This document shows positions 1-8,667 of a stretch of DNA of 49,639 nt, one piece after another. Where the stretch lies: the NCBI GenBank assembly GCA_910584965.1, contig CAJUDZ010000026.1:1-49639 (forward strand), in the 5' to 3' direction. The notes beneath the pieces were generated by a model. It was not told the origin of the DNA and did not search any database. It worked only from the letters and a program-made list of their open reading frames with translations. Origin of the DNA: an uncultured Lachnospiraceae bacterium (lineage in GTDB: Bacteria; Bacillota; Clostridia; Lachnospirales; Lachnospiraceae). The first letter of the stretch is position 1; each line of letters opens with the position of its first letter. Position numbers and translations under genes: made by a program.

Positions 1-150
1 CAGATAAAATGAAGCTGCCGCTTCACGAATTTTCATTCGTTAAAGCGACAGCCTCTTTTTCTGTTCCCGATACGCAAATTAATTCCCCGAATAAGTGATT
101 GGCTTTCCGGCTTTTTTTCATTACAATAAATGCAGACAGGAGGTGCCGGA

Positions 151-660
151 ATGATACGAAAAGCACAGATGAAAGATATTTCCCGCCTGGCGGAAATAGA
201 AGTTTTTGGGAAGCGGGTTGCATACCGTCCCATTTTTCAGGATGATAACGGTTCTTTCAATATGATACAGGTAGGTAATATCATAGAAGAATACCGGAAC
301 AATCCGACGCTGCTCGAACACATATCGGTATATGATGACGGTATCGTAAAAGGAATGATTAACTGGAAAGACGGCTCAAATGGTGGCAAAGCGGACGAAA
401 TAGAGTTATACTGTTTTTATGTGGAGCCTTTTTTCAAAGGGCTGGGAATCGGAAGAACGCTGATACGGTATTTGTGCGATGAAGCGGCGGCGCTTGGCAA
501 AAAGAGAATATATGCGTGGGTGTTGAAAGAAAACGCTTCGGCAAGGCGGTTTTATGAGAGAAACGGTTTTGCTGCGGACGGAAGAGAAGAGCTGGCAGAG
601 GGAACAACGGAATATCTTGTATATTATGAAAAAAGACTGTCGGAAAAGAAGGAGGTATAA
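151..660 (+). CDS. GNAT-family N-acetyltransferase
   Basis: Predicted cytoplasmic GCN5-related N-acetyltransferase of 169 residues, which would move an acetyl group from acetyl-CoA to an amine; the acceptor cannot be told from sequence. The acetyl-CoA pyrophosphate loop is seen as KGLGIG (residues 96-101), followed by the family's C-terminal motif ENASARRFYERNGF (127-140). I chose ATG 151 over an in-frame ATG at 130 because a clean AGGAGG lies just before it at 139-144; it would be inside the coding region with the earlier start. The next gene begins 3 bases after the stop, so the two are probably co-transcribed. The family is clear; the substrate is unknown. Confidence 0.88.
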   Translation: MIRKAQMKDISRLAEIEVFGKRVAYRPIFQDDNGSFNMIQVGNIIEEYRNNPTLLEHISVYDDGIVKGMINWKDGSNGGKADEIELYCFYVEPFFKGLGIGRTLIRYLCDEAAALGKKRIYAWVLKENASARRFYERNGFAADGREELAEGTTEYLVYYEKRLSEKKEV

Positions 661-663
661 ACG

Positions 664-1785
664 ATGTCAAGAGTTCAGCTTCGTATTTTGGATCTCAGAA
701 AAAGAAATCAGATCGGCCAGAAAGAACTGGCCGAACAAATCGGCGTTTCTGTGCAGACGGTCAGCAAATGGGAGAACGAAATCTGTATGCCGGATATTTC
801 GCTGCTCCCGGAAATTGCAGAATTTTTTCAGGTGAGCGTGGATGAAGTGCTAGGATTAAAACCGCTGCCCGGAGAGAAATATATACCGGTGAGAAGCGGG
901 GAAAAGGATTACTGGGATTCCCGGCTGAATTATCTGAAAGTGAGCCGGAAATCTTTCTGGAATGATGATTATCTGCAGTTTCTTGTGGAAAAAGTATGGA
1001 AGATCGATAAGCCCGTACAGATTTTGGACTGCGGATGCGGTTTTGGGTATATGGGGCAGATGCTTTTGCCGCATTTACCGGAAGGAAGCGGTTACACCGG
1101 AATTGATTTCAGCCGGAACATGGTGGAAGAGGGAAAAAGGCTGTTTGGAGAGCTGGGAATGCGGGGAGAATTTATCTGCGATGATTTCAGGACATACCGT
1201 TTTAACTGCCAGTATGATTTTGTCATCAGTCAGGCGGCGCTGCGTCATGCAGGGAATGCGAAAGCCTTTTTGCAGAAAATGATTTCCCAGGCAAAGAGCG
1301 GCGGTTTGGTGGCAGCAGTTGACGTCAACCGGGAATTTGAATATGATGGATTCTATATAGACGGCATGGACTATCAGGAGCTTTGTTCCCGCGGCGGTTT
1401 TCGGAAAATGTGGAGTAAAGAGCTGGCCTGCCAGGACAGGGATTATGCAGTCGGGATGCGGCTGCCCGTCATGATGCAGAAGGAAGGGCTTGCGGACGTC
1501 GATGTGCGGATGAATGACAGGGTCTGCTTCGTAACGCCAAAGAAGGCCGATTATGCGGAGAGCGTCGAAAATCTTCTGGTCGAAAAGCAATGGGAAAAAG
1601 CGTGCAGCGCGGAGGAAGAAGAACGCATTATCCAGCAGTTTATAAACCACGGCATGGACCGGAAAGAGGCGGAAGACTATTGCCGGAAGCAGCGGAAAAT
1701 ACAGGCATATGTGGAAAAGAACAAAGAAAACCTGACGTATCTGCAATGGCGGGGGCTGGTCATCAGCTATGGGTGGAAAGTCTGA
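664..1785 (+). CDS. XRE-type HTH / SAM-dependent methyltransferase fusion
   Basis: A two-domain protein of 373 residues. Residues about 6-62 form a Cro/C1 (XRE) helix-turn-helix, with the QKELAEQIGVSVQTVSKWE core. A class I methyltransferase domain follows, with SAM-binding motif I LDCGCGFG at about 121-128 and the motif-II-like region IDFSRNMVEEG after it. The C-terminal third is acidic/basic and helical and matches no motif I know. RBS AAGGAGG lies at about 648-654, before ATG 664. An HTH on a methyltransferase suggests either a regulator that senses SAM or its product, or an enzyme recruited to DNA; this is inference. It follows the acetyltransferase closely and precedes a dehydrogenase by 34 bases, so it may be the middle gene of a three-gene unit. 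Confidence 0.85.
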   Translation: MSRVQLRILDLRKRNQIGQKELAEQIGVSVQTVSKWENEICMPDISLLPEIAEFFQVSVDEVLGLKPLPGEKYIPVRSGEKDYWDSRLNYLKVSRKSFWNDDYLQFLVEKVWKIDKPVQILDCGCGFGYMGQMLLPHLPEGSGYTGIDFSRNMVEEGKRLFGELGMRGEFICDDFRTYRFNCQYDFVISQAALRHAGNAKAFLQKMISQAKSGGLVAAVDVNREFEYDGFYIDGMDYQELCSRGGFRKMWSKELACQDRDYAVGMRLPVMMQKEGLADVDVRMNDRVCFVTPKKADYAESVENLLVEKQWEKACSAEEEERIIQQFINHGMDRKEAEDYCRKQRKIQAYVEKNKENLTYLQWRGLVISYGWKV

Positions 1786-1819
1786 AAGTTATCCGTCAAA
1801 AATGTGAGGAGGAAATGGA

Positions 1820-2779
1820 ATGAAGTTAGTAGTACTGGAGAGGAACAGCGCGGGTACGGATATCGACGTATCCTGTTTTGAAAAGTTTGGAGACGTGGCT
1901 TATTATCCCAATTCGACGGCCGAAAATGCGGCGGAGAGAATCGGAGATGCACAGATCGTTATTTCCAATAAAACACCGCTGAACGAGAGCAATCTGAAAA
2001 ACGCGCCGAATCTCGGTCTGATCTGTCTGCTGGCAACAGGGTATGATAATGTCGATCTGGAATACTGCAAAAGCAGAGGCATTAAAGTTGCCAACGTAGT
2101 TAATTACTGCACGCCCGCGGTAGCGCAGCATACGCTTCTGCTTGCGATGATGCTGTCAGAAAAGATCGCGTATTATGATGATTATGTGAAGTCGGGGGCT
2201 TACAGCGCACAGGACAGGTTTTCGCATTTCGACAGGATTTTCCACGATCTGAACGGAAAAACATGGGGTATCGTCGGCATGGGCAGCATCGGACATAAGG
2301 TAGCCGAGCTGGCTTCGGCTTTTGGGTGCAGGATTATTTTTTATTCCGCATCCGGAAAAAGCACCTGCACGGATTATGAAAGAGTGGAGCTTGACAGGCT
2401 GTTACAGGAGTCCGATATTTTGTCGCTCCATTGTCCGCTCAGCGACAGAACGAGGCATCTCATAGACAGAGATGCTTTTGAAAAAATGAAGAAAACGGCC
2501 GTCCTGATCAATGTGGCGAGAGGTCCGGTAGTCGATACCCAGGCCCTGTATGAAGCGCTTGTGGAAGATAAGATTGCGGCGGCCGGTCTGGACGTACTGG
2601 AAAAAGAGCCGATGGAGAAATCCAATCCGCTTGGACAGATAAAGGACAGCACCAGGCTGATCATTACGCCGCATATGTCCTGGGCCAGCGTGGAATCAAG
2701 AACCCGCCTGATTGAAGAGGTTATGAAGAATATAGAAGCGTTTCTGGAAGGAAAAGACAGAAATATTGTAAATCCATAG
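1820..2779 (+). CDS. D-isomer-specific 2-hydroxyacid dehydrogenase
   Basis: NAD(P)-dependent oxidoreductase of the D-2-hydroxyacid dehydrogenase family (glycerate/hydroxypyruvate, lactate and phosphoglycerate dehydrogenase relatives), 319 residues, near the family's usual length. The Rossmann motif GMGSIG is at 153-158. The three catalytic positions are visible: Arg234 in NVARGPVVD, a Glu in LDVLEKEP (about 261-263) and His285 in ITPHMSWAS. It lacks the C-terminal ACT domain of long SerA enzymes. Sequence alone does not fix the substrate; the closest resemblance is to the glycerate/hydroxypyruvate branch. RBS GAGGAGGAA precedes ATG 1820. It is the last gene before a long palindromic element. 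Confidence 0.88.
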   Translation: MKLVVLERNSAGTDIDVSCFEKFGDVAYYPNSTAENAAERIGDAQIVISNKTPLNESNLKNAPNLGLICLLATGYDNVDLEYCKSRGIKVANVVNYCTPAVAQHTLLLAMMLSEKIAYYDDYVKSGAYSAQDRFSHFDRIFHDLNGKTWGIVGMGSIGHKVAELASAFGCRIIFYSASGKSTCTDYERVELDRLLQESDILSLHCPLSDRTRHLIDRDAFEKMKKTAVLINVARGPVVDTQALYEALVEDKIAAAGLDVLEKEPMEKSNPLGQIKDSTRLIITPHMSWASVESRTRLIEEVMKNIEAFLEGKDRNIVNP

Positions 2780-2786
2780 AAAATAA

Positions 2787-2997
2787 CAGGTAATTGCGAA
2801 ACTATGTTTTCGAAAACTTCCGTTGTACAAAACAGACAATCACCGCAGGGCACGCTTTAAGCTGCACTGTCGCTCGCAGCGGTGCATAAGATGCCAAAGT
2901 ACGGCATCTAAACACCGGCGGCGACACAGCACCCTGCTTATGATTTGTCTGTTTTGCACAACTGCTGTCCTGAAATAATGCGTTTTGCAATTACCTG
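2787..2997. repeat. Long imperfect palindromic intergenic element (about 211 bp)
   Basis: The left arm (2787-2842) and the reverse complement of the right arm (2942-2997) align over about 56 bases, including CAGGTAATTGC, TTGT.CAAAACAGACAA and scattered changes. Nested stems fill the centre: AGATGCC/GGCATCT (2889-2909), TGCAC/GTGCA (2863-2885) and GCAGGG/CCCTGC around them. It fills the gap between the dehydrogenase and the deaminase and ends about 12 bases before the next RBS. No ORF with an RBS lies inside. The layout resembles the element at 19319-19501. It could be a MITE-like or REP-like element, or a structured RNA. Confidence 0.8.
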
Positions 2998-3026
2998 ACA
3001 GAAAATAAAAAGAAAAGGAGAGAAAT

Positions 3027-4328
3027 ATGGGAATTATTATTAAGAATGCGCTGGTCATTGTGCCGCAGGGAGAAAAAGACGTCATTAAGGAAACAAGCCT
3101 CTATATCGAAGGCGACAGGATTACGGGAATCGGACAGGCGCCTTCCGGTTTTCAGGAGGAAAAAGTCATTGACGGAACGGATAAATTGGTTATTCCGGGA
3201 CTGATTAACTGTCATACGCATTCGTATATGTCTTTCATGAGAAATGTGGCGGACGATTTATCCTTTATGGACTGGCTGTTTGGCACAATCGATCCGATCG
3301 AACAGCAAATGACGGATGAAGATACCTATTGGGGTGCGAAACTGGCGATCATCGAGATGATGAAGAGCGGAACGACCTGTTTTAACGATATGCAGATGAA
3401 TATCCATCAGACAACGCGCGCGGTTAAAGAATCCGGTATGCGGGCGGTGATCTGCCGCGGGCTCGTGGGAAGCGGAAACGACGAGGGCGGACGGATGCGT
3501 CTGCGTCAGGCTTATGAAGAAAGAGATGCGGCGAAAGACTGCGACAGACTCACTTTTTTGCTCGGCCCCCACGCGCCTTATACATGCGATGACGAGTTTT
3601 TGAAAATCGTATCGAATGAGGCGAAGAAAAACGGAATGGGCATTCATGTGCATCTTTCGGAGAGTGTCAGCGAAATCGAGCAGATTCAGGAGAAATACGG
3701 ATGCACGCCGATTGAACTGGCTGAAAAAACAGGCATTTTCGATGTTCCGGCAATCGCGGCGCATTGTGTCCAGGTGACGGATAAAGATATCGATATTCTG
3801 AAAGCGCATAATGTCAGCGTCGTAACGAATCCGGCAAGCAATATGAAGCTTGGAAACGGCTTTGCGCCGATTGCAAAGATGCTGGAGAAAGGCGTCAACG
3901 TCTGTCTCGGTACGGATGGGGCGGCGAGCAATAATTGTCTGAATATGTTCCATGAACTGAGCCTTCTTACACTGATTCATAAAGGAACGGGCAAGACGCC
4001 TCAGTGCATCAGCGCCAAAGAAGGATTCCGCATTGCGACGATTAACGGCGCGAAGGCGCTCGGTCTCGAAAAAGAAACAGGATCGATCGAAGTCGGGAAA
4101 AAGGCGGATCTGGCGATTTTGAATCTGAATACGCCGGCCCTGACGCCGAGAAATAATCTGATTGCAGGTCTTTCTTATTCCGCGAACGGCTCCGAGGTTG
4201 ACACCGTGATGATCAACGGACAGATTACGATGGAAAATCGGAAGATTCTGACGATGGATGAAGAACTGGTTTATCGGAAAATTAACGAAATCATTGTCAG
4301 AATGGGATTGGATAAGAAAGTCTATTAA
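3027..4328 (+). CDS. mtaD: SAH / 5'-methylthioadenosine / 5'-deoxyadenosine deaminase
   Basis: Amidohydrolase-superfamily deaminase of 433 residues in the MtaD/DadD group, which deaminates the adenine ring of SAH, 5'-methylthioadenosine or 5'-deoxyadenosine to the inosine form. Metal and catalytic residues are visible: His63 and His65 (NCHTHSYM), His207/His209 and Glu212 (HVHLSES), His246 (AHCVQV) and Asp297 (GTDGAASNN). RBS AAAAGGAGAGAAAT precedes ATG 3027. An SAH-hydrolase homologue lies about 4.8 kb downstream on the same strand (9175-10422), so the two may act in sequence on SAH. Substrate preference among the three nucleosides cannot be read from sequence; cytosine or guanine deaminase is unlikely given the motif context. 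Confidence 0.88.
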   Translation: MGIIIKNALVIVPQGEKDVIKETSLYIEGDRITGIGQAPSGFQEEKVIDGTDKLVIPGLINCHTHSYMSFMRNVADDLSFMDWLFGTIDPIEQQMTDEDTYWGAKLAIIEMMKSGTTCFNDMQMNIHQTTRAVKESGMRAVICRGLVGSGNDEGGRMRLRQAYEERDAAKDCDRLTFLLGPHAPYTCDDEFLKIVSNEAKKNGMGIHVHLSESVSEIEQIQEKYGCTPIELAEKTGIFDVPAIAAHCVQVTDKDIDILKAHNVSVVTNPASNMKLGNGFAPIAKMLEKGVNVCLGTDGAASNNCLNMFHELSLLTLIHKGTGKTPQCISAKEGFRIATINGAKALGLEKETGSIEVGKKADLAILNLNTPALTPRNNLIAGLSYSANGSEVDTVMINGQITMENRKILTMDEELVYRKINEIIVRMGLDKKVY

Positions 4329-4355
4329 GCATCGGACTGAGAGGGCAAAATAAGA

Positions 4356-4386
4356 GCGGCCGCACATTTATGCGGCCCTTTTCGTT
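4356..4386. terminator. Rho-independent terminator between convergent genes
   Basis: A 7-bp GC stem, GGCCGCA (4358-4364) with TGCGGCC (4371-4377), has a 6-base loop and is followed by CTTTTCGTTTT. It lies between the deaminase and the convergent chemoreceptor. The T tail is good on the plus strand and weaker on the minus strand. Confidence 0.8.
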
Positions 4387-4408
4387 TTGTCTTCCTTGCT
4401 TTTTGGAT

Positions 4409-6502
4409 TCAGTTTTCGTTCTTAAACATTTCAATGATGCGCTCCATGCGTGTCAGGTTATCCGCATTGTGTTCTACAAGCTGCGCGTTACCTTCTACGG
4501 CATTGGCAACATCCAGCGTTTTCTGTGCGATGCCGGTTACGCTGTCTGCCGCTTCGCTGATGGTGGTATTGACGCCGTCTACGGAATCCGCGATGGATGC
4601 GATAGCCTCTGACAGCGATTCGATCTCCCGGCTGATGATCGTCATATCGTTCTCAAATTCTGCGGCATCTTGTGTGTATTGTTCCGCGACCTGCATGAAG
4701 CCGTTGTAGTCTTTCAGAACGGTATGCTCCAGGAAATCGGTGCTTTGATTCAGGCAGTCAGCCAGATTGCGGACGGCTTCGTGTACGTCAGCGATGATTC
4801 CGTTGATATCGCCGGCGGTGGAAGAAGTCTGGGAAGCCAGCTTGCCGATTTCGTCGGCAACGACGGCAAATCCGCGTCCGGCCTCGCCGGCCCTCGCCGC
4901 TTCGATGGAAGCGTTCAGCGCCAGAAGGTTCGTCTGGCTGGAAATATCCAGTATCGCCTGCGTAAGCTGGTTGATTTTTTCGACTGCTTTTGCCTGCTCC
5001 ATCGCTTTTTCGGCCTTCTGGCTGACTTCTTCATACATAACGGCCGTTTTGCCGGTCGCCGCATCGGTAGTGGATTTCAGGTTATCGGCGCGGTTTTTGC
5101 TTTCCGTAGAAGTAGTGAGGCCTTCTTCGGAGCGTTCTTTGATGACGCCGGAACGTTCCCTGATGCTGCCAAGCATCTGATTGACATTTTCCATAGTCGC
5201 GGCCGTCTGCTCCATGGCCGCGGCAAGTTCCTGTGTGGTATCGGAATTTTCAAGACTCATGGCATTGACATGGTCCGTCATATCGGAAAGCTGATTCATC
5301 GTATTTTCTAAGTCGCTGTATGTCTGCCGGATATCCGAAATCATGGTGCGGAGATTCGCGCGCATATTATGCAGGGACCGGGCCATCGTACCGGTTTCAT
5401 CCGCTCTTTTAAAGAGCCTTGCATTGGCCGGATTGTGGGCAAAATTAAATTCTGCGGTGCGTTTGACAGCATCGGTGATCTGTGTAATCGGTTTGGCAAT
5501 GCCGAAAGAAAGAATAATGCCGATCACGACAGACAGAATGATCGCCACCAAAGCGCCGAGTAAAATGGCGATGGTATTGTTTTTGGAGCGGGCTGTCAGT
5601 TCTTTTTCCGGAATCGTCATGACATAACGCATGCCGTTTGTCAGAACCGTATAAAACATGTCTTTCTTCTGTCCTTTATAAGTATAGGAAACGAAAGAGT
5701 TTTCCCTGGATTCGTCCGTAATGGCCGCTGCTGCTTCGGAAAGCCCGCTGTCCGCATCCGCAAGGGAGGTTCCGACATCCAGTTCTTTGTGATACATGAC
5801 TTTGCCGTCCGCGTTTGCAAGATAGGCGTAACCGGCGTTAAAAATATTGGACTGATCCACCATGTCGGTAAAAGTGTCAAATTCGATGTCCATTCCGAGG
5901 ATACCGATGGATTCTCCGTCGATAAAAATGGGAATGACATAGGATACCATATAAACGTTGATATTGGAATTCAGGTAAGGCTCCATCCAGGTCGGTTTTC
6001 CGTTGTTGACCGGGATATAATACCAGCCGACATGTTCCAGGTCGTCGGGCTCATACATGGTAAAATCCGTTGGTTCTATGCTGGAAAATTCTCCGCCGCT
6101 GCTGTCTCTTGTGTAAAACAGGCCGCTTGTCGGATCGGTAAATTCGGGATTATAACGTATGTATGCAGTGAGCGCGCCGTTTGTATTTTTGGCGATTTCG
6201 AGGAGCACATCGGCAATATCTTCCGTGTAGCTTTCCACATAAGCCGGGTCCGTTTTAAAGGCTTCCACGTCGTCCAGCCTTTCCAGGACAACGCTGTACA
6301 GATTTTCGACGGACAGCTCCACATTGCCCATCATGCGGTCCAATACGGCGCTTGCGTTCTGGGTGCACAGAAGCATGTATTCCCGGGACGTTTCGTCGGA
6401 AACTGTTTTCGAAGTGAGAATACTGAGCCCGCCGCAAACCATAGCTGACAGAAGCGCACATAAAATAACGGAAGCAATAATTTTTACTTTAATTGATTTC
6501 AT
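4409..6502 (-). CDS. Methyl-accepting chemotaxis protein with extracellular dCache-type sensor
   Basis: Chemoreceptor of 697 residues in classical layout: TM helix 1 (about 7-28), a periplasm-facing sensor region (about 38-300) of Cache type, TM helix 2 (about 310-334), a HAMP linker (about 335-390) and a long cytoplasmic coiled coil. The conserved signalling tip, with SSQTNLLALNASIEAARAGE, is at about 521-540 and is followed by GRGFAVVADEIGKLA. It would feed CheA/CheW and steer flagella; the ligand is unknown. The minus-strand start at 6502 is preceded by AGAGGT, a modest RBS. The sigma-A-like promoter 6563-6591 could drive it. It is divergent from the proteolytic flagellin, which fits a motility neighbourhood. 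Confidence 0.92.
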   Translation of the reverse strand: MKSIKVKIIASVILCALLSAMVCGGLSILTSKTVSDETSREYMLLCTQNASAVLDRMMGNVELSVENLYSVVLERLDDVEAFKTDPAYVESYTEDIADVLLEIAKNTNGALTAYIRYNPEFTDPTSGLFYTRDSSGGEFSSIEPTDFTMYEPDDLEHVGWYYIPVNNGKPTWMEPYLNSNINVYMVSYVIPIFIDGESIGILGMDIEFDTFTDMVDQSNIFNAGYAYLANADGKVMYHKELDVGTSLADADSGLSEAAAAITDESRENSFVSYTYKGQKKDMFYTVLTNGMRYVMTIPEKELTARSKNNTIAILLGALVAIILSVVIGIILSFGIAKPITQITDAVKRTAEFNFAHNPANARLFKRADETGTMARSLHNMRANLRTMISDIRQTYSDLENTMNQLSDMTDHVNAMSLENSDTTQELAAAMEQTAATMENVNQMLGSIRERSGVIKERSEEGLTTSTESKNRADNLKSTTDAATGKTAVMYEEVSQKAEKAMEQAKAVEKINQLTQAILDISSQTNLLALNASIEAARAGEAGRGFAVVADEIGKLASQTSSTAGDINGIIADVHEAVRNLADCLNQSTDFLEHTVLKDYNGFMQVAEQYTQDAAEFENDMTIISREIESLSEAIASIADSVDGVNTTISEAADSVTGIAQKTLDVANAVEGNAQLVEHNADNLTRMERIIEMFKNEN

Positions 6503-6562
6503 AGATGACCTCTATATGTTTTGCCATGCAATTTTTGACTAATGACGCAATAAACTGCCAAT

Positions 6563-6591
6563 ATTATACAATATTAACAGAATAATGAAAA
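6563..6591 (-). promoter_or_regulatory. Putative sigma-A promoter for the chemoreceptor
   Basis: Read on the minus strand: -10 TATAAT (6568-6563), a 17-base spacer and -35 TTTTCA (6591-6586). The -10 is perfect and the -35 is poor. It is about 60 bases upstream of the chemoreceptor start. Confidence 0.5.
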
Positions 6592-6631
6592 CCGGAAATC
6601 AAAATATTAATAGAAAAGAAGAATAAAAAGC

Positions 6632-6659
6632 TAATTTTATAGATAATTTATGTCGATAT
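6632..6659 (+). promoter_or_regulatory. Putative sigma-28 (SigD/FliA) promoter for the proteolytic flagellin
   Basis: TAAT (6632-6635), a 16-base spacer and GTCGATAT (6652-6659) approximate the flagellar sigma consensus TAAA-N15-GCCGATAA. It lies 58 bases before the flagellin start, so the leader would be about 50 bases long. The spacing is one longer than ideal and two bases deviate in each half. Confidence 0.5.
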
Positions 6660-6717
6660 ACTCTAAAATAACACTGTCGATTAAATATCTCCGGACTTTT
6701 TCGGGGGGGGCAAAGGA

Positions 6718-8629
6718 ATGCTTTCGGTTCAAACGAATTTAGCGGCATGGAACGCCGGAAGACAGCTTGGGATTACTACAAAAAAACAGCCAAATCAACG
6801 GAAAAATTATCGTCCGGTTATAAGATTAACCGGGCCGCAGATGATGCGGCCGGGTTATCTATTTCTGAGAAGATGCGCAGACAGGTGCGGGGGCTGACAC
6901 AGGCGGCGCTCAATGCGCAGGATGGTATTTCCATGGTACAGACGGCGGAAGGAGCCATGAACGAGGTTCATGACATGCTTCACCGGATGAACGAATTATC
7001 GGTTAAAGCGGCAACCGGAACATTGACGGATTCCGACAGAAGGATGGTCGATGCGGAGGTGCAGCAGTTAAAGACGGAAATTGACGGGATAACAGATCGT
7101 ACAACATTTAATGAAATAGATTTGTTTCCGGACGGGGGACATTCGCCGTATAACGCGTCCCAGATGAAATCGAAGTATTATGAACTGACTTTTAACCTGA
7201 AAGACGGTTCCATGACAGTCAGCGACGCGGATGGCATAATGCTGGCAGACAGTGCGGACGGCGCAATATCGGCGAGCGGCGTGCAGAACGGTGTTTCCGG
7301 CGCATCCCGTGCCGGAGTGCAGGCTTCATCCAGCGGCAGCGTACTGGCAGATACGATTGCAAAAGAACTGATTCCGGGTGCGGCGAAGCAGATTATGGAA
7401 GCTTTTCCTTCTTTGGACGCGGCGGTGGGAACGGATACGGTTAAACACGGGTTAAATGTTTCATATATAGACGGGCCGAACCGGACGCTGGCCTATGCGT
7501 CCTTCCAGTTTTATAACAGCGGAAAGCCTTTTGGCATGGCGATTAAAGTGGATGCGGCAGATTTTAACGCGGCCGACGCACAGGGCACGGGCAAAAAGGC
7601 GGAGGCACTCCGCTCGACGGTAGCCCATGAACTGATGCACTCGGTTATGCAGTATACGCTGACGGACGGCATGAGCGGCAGAAAGGGCAGTAAATTTCCG
7701 ACCTGGTTTGTGGAGGGGACGGCACAGCTGGCAGGCGGCGGTTTTGCAACGGGATGGAACGATGCGCTGACATTTTATGCGAACAAGCTGGCTGACGAGA
7801 ACGATACGAGTCAGGACGCGAATTTTAAGAAATACATACAATATTATACGGTTTCGGGAAGGCCCTACGGACATGGATATCTGGCGGCGGCCTATGCCGG
7901 ATATCTGTCGAATATCAAACACGGCGGGACAGCCGATGTGACCGGGCAGAACATTGCGGCCGGCATGGATAAAATTTTTGCTGATCTGCTGAAAGGGAAA
8001 AGTCTGAATGCGGCATTGAAGGACAATTCCGGGTATTCGGAACAGGAACTGAAAAATCTGTTCCGGGACGGCGACGCGGATCTTGTGGAATTTGTCAGAA
8101 AATTGTCATATGAGGCGAAAGGCGGGGCAGGCTCCGTTATTGCGAGCGATCTGAATGCCGGAGGCTCTTCCTTAATCGATACAAGCGGCAGCGATGCCAG
8201 ATTCTATGTGGATTCGATATTTGTTGATTTAAGCGGCCCGGTGGAAATCGGCTTACAGGTCGGTGCGGAAGCGGGACAGCATATAGAAGTGAATCTTTTC
8301 CAGATGAACAGCGTGGCGCTCGGACTTGAGGAAACCAACGTAAGGACGACGGAAGACGCCGATAATGCAATCAATGCCGTTAAGGCGTTTTGGCCGTCAG
8401 CAGCGCGAGAAGTTATTACGGCGCGATTCAGAACCGCCTCGAGCACACCATTCAGAATCTGGATAATGTCACGGAAAATACGACGGCGGCGGAATCCAGA
8501 ATCCGCGATGTGGATGTTGCGGAAGAAATGGTGAAATATTCCAATCAACAGATTCTGATGCAGGCGGGAACTTCCATGCTGGCGCAGGCGAACCAGCAGA
8601 GCCAGATGATTTTGAGCCTGTTAAACTAA
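6718..8629 (+). pseudogene. Flagellinolysin-type proteolytic flagellin, interrupted by two single-base lesions
   Basis: A flagellin whose variable middle carries a zinc metallopeptidase. The D0/D1 N-terminus starts at ATG 6718 (RBS AAAGGA) as MLSVQTNLAAWNAGRQLGIT and continues one frame over from AKSTEKLSSGYKINRAADDAAGLS. The insert has HELMH (nt 7626-7640) and a Glu in WFVEGTAQ 25 residues on, the gluzincin layout known from flagellinolysins (proteolytic flagellins described from Clostridium haemolyticum). The C-terminal flagellin helix (AVSSARSYYGAIQNRLEHTI to the end) lies in a third frame phase. Adding one base at A7 (6780-6786) and one near 8385-8392 gives exactly 638 codons (637 aa). 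As given, it yields a 58-residue peptide or an internal fragment. Real decay, phase-off state, recoding or sequence error are all possible. A sigma-28-like promoter lies upstream. Confidence 0.85.
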
Positions 8630-8667
8630 GTTGAAAAAAATGGAAGCGGTGAAAGGGGCATGATACG

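Noticed and set aside
23..223. Short minus-strand frames at the window start
   Set aside because: No RBS, no similarity known to me; they overlap the acetyltransferase start. Bases 1-138 hold nothing I can support.
1075..1746. A 223-codon minus-strand frame inside the HTH-methyltransferase
   Set aside because: Antisense shadow; the plus strand has clear motifs and an RBS.
3258..4367. A 369-codon minus-strand open frame opposite the deaminase
   Set aside because: It is the antisense of a strongly conserved gene, is rich in Arg/His/Ile in shadow fashion, and has no RBS.
6827..6857. A 12-bp hairpin (one mismatch) downstream of the A7 site as a frameshift stimulator
   Set aside because: It begins about 40 bases after the heptamer, far beyond the usual 5-9 bases, and coincides with conserved flagellin codons.
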